NCBI GenBank assembly: GCA_963775235.1
Contig: CAVZHY010000002.1
Coordinates: forward strand, 496,001 to 560,000
Reading direction: 5' to 3'
Source: JBBDMC01 sp963775235
GTDB taxonomy: Bacteria > Pseudomonadota > Alphaproteobacteria > Rhizobiales > Kaistiaceae
Length of the DNA: 64,000 nt
Positions 8,817-16,214 of the stretch are shown here, in pieces. Every line of letters starts with the position of its first letter. Position 1 is the stretch's first letter. Both the position numbers and the translations under genes were made by a program. The notes below the pieces were generated by a model. The model did not search any database, was not told the origin of the DNA, and saw only the letters and a list, made by a program, of their open reading frames with translations.

Positions 8817-9143
8817 TCATCCGATATTTCGATAGTGGTTAAACACCTTCTGAATCATTCGTTGGGCTTGTTGTCTCTGCTCTGCCGTTGGGGGATTGGC
8901 CGGTTTGAAGTCGATCTGACCGGGAAGGCCGTCTTTGCTCCGAACAACCAAGAACGTTATGTCGGGAAGGCCCTGCTCTGCCTGCTCACGACTGATTTCG
9001 TCCAACAGGGGCTTCCAGGGACCGCGCGGCGAAAACCCAACGAGCTCGCCAAGTTGAGCGTAGGAGATCGTTCTCCCACTACGCGCGCGGCGGAGAAGTT
9101 CCTCGCGGATCGTAATCTTTCGATCGAAATCGTCGTCACGCAT
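8817..9143 (-). CDS. Hypothetical protein, possible alkyltransferase-like fold
   Basis: A 108-residue protein convergent with the integrase, with a gap of 24 bases. The central TISYAQLGELVGFSPRGPW and LPDITFLVVRSKDGLPG resemble the winged-helix part of O6-alkylguanine transferase-like proteins (ISYGxLA and a later substrate loop), but the PCHR active-site Cys motif is absent. The residues DDDFDRKITIREELLRRA form a helical N-terminus. If the fold is right, this would be a DNA-binding protein without transferase activity. Confidence in the function is low; the gene itself looks real. Confidence 0.5.
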   Translation of the reverse strand: MRDDDFDRKITIREELLRRARSGRTISYAQLGELVGFSPRGPWKPLLDEISREQAEQGLPDITFLVVRSKDGLPGQIDFKPANPPTAEQRQQAQRMIQKVFNHYRNIG

Positions 9144-9254
9144 CGTGGCTCAGGCTCGACAACGTATGAATGAGCAGCATGGGAGCGGCACGGCTCCCTC
9201 CACGTTCATCCACTACCGCGCGGATTCGCTCCTGAAAAACCGAAACTCTCACAA

Positions 9255-9473
9255 TCACGTTTGCACACGAGCCAGCTTCGGCAGTTCGCGCGCTAGCTTT
9301 TCCCAACTCAGGAAGTGATGCTTCTTGGTTGAGTGACCCGGAAACCAGCGCAGGCCACCTTTGCTAACCACGAGGGTGCCCACAGCCCCGTCTTTGTTCT
9401 CCGCCCAGAAATAAATTCCTCGTTCCTCTCGACGAAGTTCATATTCATCGGCTTGGTATGTCACCTTCGCCAT
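9255..9473 (-). CDS. Small hypothetical beta-rich protein
   Basis: A 72-residue protein, MAKVTYQADEYELRREERGI, with alternating strand-like segments (IYFWAENKDG, GTLVVSKGGLRWFPG) and a Lys- and His-rich C-terminal part (STKKHHFLSWEKLARELPKL). The start is ATG 9473, preceded by GGGGAG at the right distance; the frame is open further upstream, but that part has no protein character. The family is unknown. It is divergent from the nucleotidyltransferase-like gene at 9652. Confidence 0.6.
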   Translation of the reverse strand: MAKVTYQADEYELRREERGIYFWAENKDGAVGTLVVSKGGLRWFPGHSTKKHHFLSWEKLARELPKLARVQT

Positions 9474-9651
9474 TGCGGTCTCCCCTCGTTTCTGGCCTAT
9501 GCTTTGCTGCTTCAGCAAAATGGAGCGTGCCAACGCCACGGCTTGCGCTTCTCGGCAGCAGGCAAACGGTACATTCGTGACGTGCCAATTCCCAGACCTT
9601 GAGCAACACCTTTCTGCCCGTCTATTCGACTGCGTAACACTGCCGGTTCCG

Positions 9652-10155
9652 ATGAACGATTCACGGCATCGCTCTTTCGAGCTCATCGCGGCGGACGATC
9701 TGGCCAGGCTGGCTCAGATCGCAGTGGCGGACTTCAGCGATTTGTTCCGGCGCAGCGACTACTCACGCCCTTACGCCGATCGGCTGCGCGTCATTTGCTT
9801 ATGCCAAGGCGCCGCCCGCCACTACGTCCACGGGGATCGCGGGGTCAAGGACTTCGATGTCTGGGCTTTCTTCGATGCCCTACCGTCTCATCCATTTCCC
9901 TGGCGGCGTCGTTCGAGGCGCGACTTCGGACCATCGAGGTTCGGGCACAACCCCGACGACCGTCCGAACTTCACTGGCCGCCGCGTCGATGTGATTGGCC
10001 GCTCAATAAGCATGGACCGCAACAAAACGCCGATCGCGGCCGTCCAAGGCTATTTACGAGAAGCACGGACAACAAGCGCGAGACTTCTGTCTCAGCGCCC
10101 GGTCGTCGTTGTATGGCCGGCAGCGGACCAGGGGCGCGTCATCTGGCCACCGTAA
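9652..10155 (+). CDS. Conserved hypothetical, nucleotidyltransferase-like
   Basis: A 167-residue protein of a widely conserved unnamed type. LRVICLCQGAARHYVHGDRG is followed by GVKDFDVWAFFDALP and later RRVDVIGRSI, and it ends VVVVWPAADQGRVIWPP. The CQGAA and DFDVW segments are spaced like the G-S and D-x-D motifs of the polymerase-beta nucleotidyltransferase fold (compare MNT antitoxins), which would imply nucleotide transfer. This is inference, since only one acidic pair is clear. The start at ATG 9652 was chosen because everything upstream in frame lacks protein character. It lies between the integrated element and the CBASS operon. Confidence 0.6.
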   Translation: MNDSRHRSFELIAADDLARLAQIAVADFSDLFRRSDYSRPYADRLRVICLCQGAARHYVHGDRGVKDFDVWAFFDALPSHPFPWRRRSRRDFGPSRFGHNPDDRPNFTGRRVDVIGRSISMDRNKTPIAAVQGYLREARTTSARLLSQRPVVVVWPAADQGRVIWPP

Positions 10156-10265
10156 CCTGCCGCGCCTCACCTCTTAATTGGGCTTGGCTCGTTGAGCAGG
10201 TCCGCCGGGTACGCGAAGCAACCGATACTCCCAGCCGCTCCGGGTTCCGGGTGCGAGTCGTAAAT

Positions 10266-10293
10266 ACAACTCCCCCGTCGTGGCCGGGGGGAA
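10266..10293 (-). terminator. Possible terminator of the CBASS operon
   Basis: Read on the minus strand just after the patatin stop, CCCCCCGGCC-ACGA-CGGGGGAG forms an imperfect GC-rich hairpin followed by TTGTATTT. The T-rich tail is short and interrupted, so termination is plausible but not certain. Confidence 0.35.
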
Positions 10294-10294
10294 T

Positions 10295-11329
10295 CTATGT
10301 CACCGGACACCGAATGAACTTCTCGACAGGACGATCAAGAAAGGAGCGTGCAATATGATGCCCTGCGCCTTCGACGAGACTGCGTGCTACCAACGGCAGC
10401 TCCCGGACCGAGCGCGGCACGTCATCCATCGCGATCGGCGAGTCGCTTTCCGGCACATCGATACGCGTAACGTTATTCTTGCCAACGAGCAGATGGGCTT
10501 GGCCGAGGGCGTTGCGCGACTGTGCGCGGGCGGCCGCATTGAAGGAGCGCAGGAACGCCCAATCCTTGATTCCACCGTTGCGCTCCCGCTCGTCAACCGT
10601 GAAGGTGGACTCACCGGTGCCCAAGCTCAGGATTCGAACGTTTTCGCGCGCGATGTCGAAGCAGGCGAGAGTGTCGACGAGCGCATTCATGACAGGATTG
10701 TTCGCCCAGATGCCTCCGTCGATCATGACGTAACCGTCGTTCTCGACGCCGGGGTAAAAAGACGGGGCCGCGGTCGTGTGGAGCGCCACATGCGCGAACC
10801 TTTTGTGGCGGTCCTTCTGAAGGTCAGGGTGGTGTGGCGTCTTGTAGAGGAACGGTTCGCCGTGGCGTCCTTCGAAGCTCGGGATCACCAGCCGGGTTAC
10901 GGCATCGTCGAGCACCTTGTCACCAAAGATGCGTAGCAGCTCGTCCTTGAGGGCGGCCTGGTCGTGCTTCGGCTTGAGAAGCCAGCGTAGCGCCCTCGAC
11001 ACCCTGCCGAGCCCGACCGCCGACGGAAAGATGTGCTCACCGCGCTCGAGGTAGATGTTCAACGCCTGTCGGGCCGTCATCCCATGGGCAAGGGCGAGCG
11101 CGATGATGCCGCCCGTTGAGGTGCCCGCGATCATGTCGAAGTGATTGGTGATGGAGGCGCCGCCCAGAAAGCGGCTCTCGAGTTCGGCCAAGACGGCCAC
11201 GGGAAAGATCCCGCGAATTCCACCACAGTCGATCGATAGGATGCGGAATGGGCGGCCCTGCGGCCATGGCTGCTTCAGACGGGCATGTTGGATCGTCCCC
11301 TCGGATCGGCGCGGCGGAATATAGTTCAT
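10295..11329 (-). CDS. capV: CapV-type patatin phospholipase, CBASS effector
   Basis: A 344-residue patatin-like phospholipase. The oxyanion loop is DCGGIRG (residues 35-41), the nucleophile elbow is GTSTG with Ser near 71, and the catalytic Asp is in MIDGGIWANNP, so the Ser-Asp dyad is complete. In CBASS, CapV proteins are activated by a cyclic dinucleotide and degrade membrane phospholipid, killing the infected cell before phage release. ATG 11329 overlaps the stop of the E2-like gene by four bases (ATGA), so the three genes are translationally coupled. It is the last gene of the operon. No frame break is seen. Confidence 0.9.
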   Translation of the reverse strand: MNYIPPRRSEGTIQHARLKQPWPQGRPFRILSIDCGGIRGIFPVAVLAELESRFLGGASITNHFDMIAGTSTGGIIALALAHGMTARQALNIYLERGEHIFPSAVGLGRVSRALRWLLKPKHDQAALKDELLRIFGDKVLDDAVTRLVIPSFEGRHGEPFLYKTPHHPDLQKDRHKRFAHVALHTTAAPSFYPGVENDGYVMIDGGIWANNPVMNALVDTLACFDIARENVRILSLGTGESTFTVDERERNGGIKDWAFLRSFNAAARAQSRNALGQAHLLVGKNNVTRIDVPESDSPIAMDDVPRSVRELPLVARSLVEGAGHHIARSFLDRPVEKFIRCPVT

Positions 11330-11778
11330 CGTGTGGTCTCCATAGCCTCCGCGGATTCCAATCCGGCGTGTCGTCCGCCGCCAGTCCAGCGTCCAGTCAC
11401 CAGCCAAAGTTCGTAGCAGGCAAGCCAGTCGATCGCCCAAGGGACGGTCGTGCTAGCGATAGTCATCGCCGGTGACCATTCCCTTTCACGAGGATCGAAC
11501 AGGCAAAGAGTCGGATCTTCGGCCGGCGGATAGACGTGGGGTAGTTGGCCCTCGGCATTTCCGGGCAAGCGGATCAACTCCGGCGAGAGCACCCGCACCT
11601 CGGGGAACGACCCAAGCTCGTACAGAATCTCCAGCGAGTAGCTCGTATATTGCGGCTTCACCCTCCCCACCCACCGGGCGGCGTGGGCACGGCGGTTGAC
11701 ACGGCGCGGTGCAAACTGCGGCCAAGTTGCCTTCATCTCGGCGAGCTGCTCATCTATGGACAGGATCGTCGCCATCAT
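11326..11778 (-). CDS. E2-like conjugating protein of short type II CBASS
   Basis: A 150-residue prokaryotic ubiquitin-conjugation E2-like protein. The diagnostic part is PEVRVLSPEL, then LPHVYPP (His81), then PTLCLFDPREREWSP with the likely catalytic Cys92, and TTVPWAIDWLACYELWLVTG followed by RWTGGGRH. That Trp-rich C-terminus is typical of E2 proteins in CBASS. No E1 or JAB protease gene is present, which defines the short type II layout. E2 is thought to modify the C-terminus of the CD-NTase and so control its activity. The start is ATG 11778 (or ATG 11775), reached through a TGATG overlap with the cyclase gene. Confidence 0.8.
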   Translation of the reverse strand: MMATILSIDEQLAEMKATWPQFAPRRVNRRAHAARWVGRVKPQYTSYSLEILYELGSFPEVRVLSPELIRLPGNAEGQLPHVYPPAEDPTLCLFDPREREWSPAMTIASTTVPWAIDWLACYELWLVTGRWTGGGRHAGLESAEAMETTR

Positions 11779-13023
11779 CAGATCTTGCGCCCGAAGAAGG
11801 TGTGGGGCCGTGCCGCTGAGACCGCTGGGCTGACGGCCGTCGCCGCAACGGTGGCCGTAGGAAACAGCACGCCGCCGCGCCGCGTGTAGAACTGACGCGA
11901 CTGTTGGATACTTCCACCTACCTCGGTTGCGATCTGGTCGGCGGCCCGGGTCACGAACTCGGTCGCCGAAATTCCGGCGCAAGACGTCCATCATCGTGTT
12001 GGGGATCATCTCGCCCTTGCGCATCGCCTCGAGCGAACGCACGAGTTCGCGCAGATGGTCGGCGAATTCGTCCTGCTGAGCAACGTATGCCGGCCAGCGG
12101 TCGGTGAAGACATCAGCCTCGCAGATTGGATTGGTGACCTGCAGGAGCCGCCCGTAGAGCGAAGCCTGCTCGATGTCGCGGATGATCCAGTTAGCGAGGC
12201 GAACGAGCATTGCGCTCAGCGACATACTCGGCTGCGCAGCGAGCCCGGCGTAGTAAGAGAGCACCACCGATGGAGCAATACGGCCGCTGTAGCTGGCATA
12301 GCGGATGTTGCGGAAGCGCTTGAGGAGCTGGAGGGCGAGGGTCGCGGTGTTCTTGACGACGAATTCACACTGATCCGGGACGTCATCGACGTCGGCGTCG
12401 GCTCGCACTGCAACGCCACCATGGTCGAGCCACCGCCGGTGAAACTCCCTCGCCATGCGCAGTTCGAGCGGGGTCCTGCTCGCATACCACTTCGCGAACC
12501 CGTAGGCGTTCATGTCGACGAGGCGATCGTCAGCCGAGCGGCGAGGGCCCTTAGCGTGGGTGATCAAGCTTTCGCGATCGAGGGTGCCGTACACGCGCAG
12601 GGATGGCGTGACGTCAAGATGCATCTTGTCCGCGTAAAACAGGGTCACGCAGCGCGTCTGCCGCAACACCCGTTGCACGGGATAATCGGCGAGGGCGGCT
12701 TCGAGCTCGATCAGGATGTCGAGAGGCGTCCTCCCGCGGAAGCGGCCGCCGAGTTGCGAGACGATGTCTAGATCGTATTCATCATCGGTGCCGCGCGTCG
12801 AAATCGTGGCGTCGATCGCCATAGAGCCCTGCGGGTAGAAGTGCTCAATCTGATCGAAGAAAGCGGTCGTGGCCTCGAGATGGCTCCGCACCGCCTCATA
12901 GCGCGACCTCGCTTTATCATGCAGCGAGGGCGGCAACTGAACGCTGAGCGCGATCTCAGCGAGGATACGGTCGAGCGGGTCGTCAAACGGATTGAGGCCG
13001 GTTGGCGGAAGCTGGATGTTCAT
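11778..13023 (-). CDS. CD-NTase cyclic nucleotide synthase of CBASS, one-base shift
   Basis: About 414 residues after correction. The nucleotidyltransferase core is visible: YPQGSMAIDATIS (GS at residues 66-67), DDEYDLDIV (metal-binding Asp at 84 and 86) and MHLDVTPSL with the third Asp near 137. In CBASS this enzyme senses infection and makes a cyclic oligonucleotide for CapV. Start ATG 13023 has GGAG upstream; GTG 13035 is an alternative. As written the frame runs on into the E2 gene. Removing one G near 11967 gives ATEFVTRAADQIA, RQFYTRRGGVLFPTAT and a C-terminus HTFFGRKI, stopping in a TGATG overlap. The corrected version is clearly the native one. Confidence 0.85.
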
Positions 13024-13162
13024 GTCGATCTCCACTTTCGGGTGGCTGCATCAGTCGTCTCCCCGCCTGCGGTCTTGCCCTTCTCTTTGAAGACTGGTTG
13101 ACCCGGCCCCCGTTAGGTGATTCAAGTGTTTCGCCGACTGGTACAGCACCCATACCACCGAA

Positions 13163-13207
13163 TTTACCCGACGTAAACAGTCTGCGGTTCACACGTACCA
13201 GTTTACG
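13163..13207. promoter_or_regulatory. Candidate CapH operator between CBASS and capH
   Basis: The 200-base divergent region holds TTTAC-CCGAC-GTAAA (13163-13177, perfect 5-base arms), and the CGTAAAC arm pairs again with GTTTACG at 13201-13207. Three half sites of one sequence immediately upstream of capH are what one expects for a dimeric Xre repressor that also controls the CBASS promoter. Assignment to CapH rests on position only. Confidence 0.5.
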
Positions 13208-13223
13208 CAACACAGGAGAATTG

Positions 13224-13541
13224 ATGAACATCAAGGAGCTTGGTCCGCTGGTCCTAAAGAGGCGAGGCGGCATGGGCGTGCGGGCAGCGGCAGCGGAAAT
13301 CGGCATAAGTCCGACGACGCTGACGCGAATAGAGAAAGGTCACGTTCCGGATATTGGGACGTTGGAGAAACTCAGCGCATGGCTGGGTGAGGAACCTTCT
13401 AAGTTCACCGGGATCGGCGACCTCCAGATCGCCTTCAAGAACAGAAAGGCTGTCCCGCAAGCGACGGCGCAGGCCCTTGCGGAACTCATCACCCAAGCGG
13501 CGAAGCGGTTCGAGGACGAAGTGGAAGCGAGAGGACACTGA
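13224..13541 (+). CDS. capH: CapH-like Xre repressor of CBASS
   Basis: A 105-residue helix-turn-helix protein: RRGGMGVRAAAAEIGISPTT, then LTRIEKGHVPDIGTLEKLSA, a standard Xre fold in residues 12-65, followed by a helical C-terminal part that probably dimerises. The start is ATG 13224, with AGGAG at 13213. It is divergent from the CBASS operon and directly followed by an ImmA/IrrE protease gene. Known CapH proteins repress CBASS until CapP, switched on by DNA-damage signals, cleaves them. The same gene pair in the same position supports this role; a general ImmR/ImmA-type switch is the alternative. Confidence 0.75.
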   Translation: MNIKELGPLVLKRRGGMGVRAAAAEIGISPTTLTRIEKGHVPDIGTLEKLSAWLGEEPSKFTGIGDLQIAFKNRKAVPQATAQALAELITQAAKRFEDEVEARGH

Positions 13542-14111
13542 GTGCCGTTCCGTCGCGGATTCAAATCGCAGTGTGAGCGCAGGTCGGTCGAGTTCCGGAA
13601 ACAGTTCGATTTGTCGCCACACGCCGCCTTACCTGCCGACCGGCTTTCGACGGAGCTCGGCGTGAAGGTTTGGTCCGCAGAAGACATCCGAGGCGTGAGC
13701 GCCGGGGCGGTCAGGGTGCTAGCCGACGAAGCAGATCAATCTTGGTCAGCGTTGACGATGCGAATTGGTCCACATCATTTGATCGTTTACAAACCGGTGC
13801 CATCCGCAGGTCGGCGCAATAGCGTCATCATGCATGAGCTCGCGCACATCATTCTTGGGCACGAACTCGCTTCTGCCTGCATTCTTGAGGATGGCTCGCT
13901 CGTCCCTGGAAACTTCGACCAAGCCCAAGAGGACGAGGCCGACTGGCTGGCGGGCACGCTCCTTCTTCCGCGACCCGCGCTCATGTCGATCCGTTACCGT
14001 CGCTTGAGTGACGCGGCGGCCTGCCGCGAATATCTGGTTAGCGTAGATATGCTGACGTGGCGGTTCCGGATGACAGGCGTTGACTACCAACTCGCAAACA
14101 AGCGCGCCTAA
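13542..14111 (+). CDS. capP: CapP-like ImmA/IrrE zinc metallopeptidase
   Basis: A 189-residue protein of the ImmA/IrrE family. The zinc motif is VIMHELAHIILGH (HExxH), and the third ligand probably comes from EDEADWLAGTLLLPRPAL, the usual second family signature. Such proteases cleave their partner Xre repressor. The start GTG 13542 is fused to the capH stop (TGAGTG), so the two are translated together. As CapP it would relieve repression of CBASS under stress. All expected metal-binding residues are present and the frame is intact. Confidence 0.8.
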   Translation: MPFRRGFKSQCERRSVEFRKQFDLSPHAALPADRLSTELGVKVWSAEDIRGVSAGAVRVLADEADQSWSALTMRIGPHHLIVYKPVPSAGRRNSVIMHELAHIILGHELASACILEDGSLVPGNFDQAQEDEADWLAGTLLLPRPALMSIRYRRLSDAAACREYLVSVDMLTWRFRMTGVDYQLANKRA

Positions 14112-14380
14112 GGATCGCGAAAGTCCTGCCGATCCTGGAATGCACCATCGCGCCAACTGCCATCGGATGGTGCACGCCAAATTGCCGTGGCTGACGATCG
14201 ACGAACTCAAAGCCCTCGTCAGGTGACTGCTCAAACGCGCTGGCGGCGTGGATCGTTCTGCAGCCCAAGACCAAAGACCGGCTGCCTAATTCAGACGTCC
14301 GAAACGGGCACCAATGTAGACACGGGCAGCGCATACCGTGACATCGTGTGGTGCGCCAAGGCGAGCATGCGCGTCATGCT

Positions 14381-15035
14381 CTAAGCGAGCGCCGCCCATG
14401 TGTACGCGCTTCCCCCATTGAATCTGGTCTCGCGTACCCTAAAGCCGGCGCGTTTCAAGGATCTCGTCAAACGTTCAGGGGAAATCAATCCGTAGAAGGA
14501 ATGGCCCCGACGGGAATCTATGAGGAATCCATCCAGCCAAGGCTTGGCGTTCGGCATCATTCTCATTCGCGTGAAGTCCGAGTTGCGGTACTGCACAACA
14601 AACAAACATTCCCCACCGCTCCGAAGCTTCTCGTGCACAACGTGCAGTACCTGTCGCCTCCGCGCATACGAAGGAATCACCGGCAACACATTAATGCAAA
14701 ATCCGCGGTCAAACCGATCGCTGAGTTCGTGAAATTCCACGTCATTGTGAGCCCGTACACGATTCGATTTCTCATAGAGTTCGCGAATTGACGTCAGGGC
14801 TCCGCGCAAAACTTGCTTTCGCGACAGCTGAATCTCCAGAATCGACCACAGCGAGCACGTCTGTGGTGTCTGCGATCACCTTCTCGTATCGCAGTTTTCC
14901 GCAGCCATAATCGAACGTGGCACTGACTTTCGGCAGATCAGAAATGATCTGCAACAAGAATTTCGACGCTTGCGCTTCCGGCTTAGCGGCATTCTCTGTC
15001 CTAATCTCGATGCCGGATGCGAGCTTATAGCGCAT
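14381..15035 (-). CDS. Class I SAM-dependent methyltransferase, frameshifted
   Basis: About 217 residues when a shift near 14830 is corrected. The N-terminal part has ATFDYGCGKLRYEK, the glycine-rich SAM-binding motif I, and the later part reads INVLPVIPSYARRRQVLHVV, then LRSGGECLFVVQYRNSD and SPERLTRSLKRAGF, a normal Rossmann methyltransferase order. The substrate is unknown. ATG 15035 (MRYKLASGIEIRTE) overlaps the stop of the upstream membrane-protein gene at 15025, so the two form an operon. Base composition is lower in GC than in the core region, in keeping with transfer. The substrate could be a small molecule, lipid or protein; nothing points to DNA. Confidence 0.6.
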
Positions 15036-15764
15036 CAAACTCGCCCCTAACTTGCGCCGCGGCAGTCGTGTCCGCCGCGATGGTTTCAACTTGCGGCCGC
15101 GCGTATCTACCGAGACGAAGGCGTTGCGCGAGAGAGATGAGAAGAGCGACGATCGAGATGCTGGCGAACACCTTGGCGAGATCGTTGGAATCCAACCGCC
15201 ATGCAATAATCGCTACCGTAAAGTAACAGATCGCCTCCACGAACGCCCAGAACCAACACCACGCGTTCAGCGCATGTTCAATGTCGTGCTTGTCGACCAG
15301 AGGGTTGGCCGCTCGGCTCGACGCGTATCGGTAGAACACCGATCACATTAGCTAGCTCGTCGCGATGCTTCCGGATCTTCGCTTTTTTGACTTTGGTGAC
15401 AGCGGACCCGACAGCCTCCGATAACGGGATCAGAATGTTCTTTCGATCAAACCTACGCCGTAGGCCAAAAACATCGGAGATTCGGTCATGGAATTGGAAC
15501 ATGTGTCAGAACCGCCACGGCGGTCGCAATTGCCAATCCGGACAAGTTCAAAACATCGTAGTGGGGGATAATGGCGATCGCCTTACCGATCGGACCCCAC
15601 AACTCGATCCCGCTGAAAAACGTGTCGATCTTGGTGTTGGCCCGAAGTGCCAGCGTTATGAAATACGTCTCGTAGAACGCCAAGGTCGCCAACTTCTTCA
15701 AGATATCTGCGTAGTTGCTCGGCGCAGACAGAAACGGAAGAATGAATTTGACTACCTCTCCCAT
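15025..15764 (-). CDS. Multi-pass membrane protein paired with the methyltransferase, two shifts
   Basis: About 246 residues after joining three frames. The first part (MGEVVKFILPFLSAPSNYAD) holds a helix around GPIGKAIAIIPHYDVLNLSG and LAIATAVAVLTH. A shift near 15500 leads to FHDRISDVFGLRRRFDRKNI. A second shift near 15340 leads to FYRYASSRAANPLVDKHDIE and two more helices (FWAFVEAICYFTVAIIAW, KVFASISIVALLISLAQ). The pieces read as one protein with four helices and a charged loop. The family is not recognised. The gene overlaps the methyltransferase start, so the products probably work together at the membrane. Confidence 0.5.
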
Positions 15765-15994
15765 CGCGCAGGCCTGAATTGGTGAAATTTTCGCTCGGGC
15801 AAAAATAATAACGTGATTCTACTACCCGATGCACGAACCGAGCTTCTGCAGCGGCTGAGGCAGACAATCGATCGACGGTTCAAGCGGTGCTGACGGGGCG
15901 TTGGGGAAACGCGCCATATCTTCGACTAGCGAGCACTTTTGCTAGCGTGCGATCCTTTGCGCAAAAGGGAACGGCACTGTGGCGCACTCCCGTC
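15765..15994. other. Intergenic stretch with no recognised gene
   Basis: The 230 bases from the membrane-protein gene to repeat copy R1 contain no supported coding sequence. CTAGCGAGCAC and TGCTAGCGTGC near 15926-15950 form a short imperfect inverted pair of unknown meaning. Confidence 0.4.
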
Positions 15995-16152
15995 GCATCC
16001 GAGCTCACTCCCCGAACAGCACGACTTCGTTTCGTCTCGCAGCGCCGAACTTGTAACCCGCCGGTGGCCACGGGCCTCCCGGGCCAGCCCGCGCACGTGG
16101 CTGGCGGGCAGCGGCACACCTGCCAAAGGCCTCAGAACCGCAGCTTTCTAAG
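15995..16152. repeat. Copy R1 of a dispersed repeat of about 150 bp
   Basis: This copy shares with R2-R5 the core CACGACTTCGTTTCGTC, then GCCGAACTTGTAACCCGC, GGTGGCCACGGGCC, and a GC-rich inverted segment ending CAGAACCGCAG. All copies are in the same orientation in noncoding gaps between 16.0 and 20.7 kb. No terminal inverted repeats or transposase were seen. Confidence 0.7.
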
Positions 16153-16214
16153 AGGTGGCGGCCGGCGTGTTTTGTCCGCTGGTGTTCGGTGCAGATATCC
16201 CATACCAATCGCAA

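Noticed and set aside
13224..14111. Reading the Xre/ImmA pair as a stand-alone toxin-antitoxin system
   Set aside because: ImmA/IrrE with HExxH and the divergent CBASS operon fit the CapH/CapP arrangement better; no toxin domain is present.
14140..14226. Plus-strand frame MHHRANCHRMVHAKLPWLTI of 28 codons after capP
   Set aside because: Looks partly protein-like but has no ribosome site and no recognisable relation; may be a remnant.
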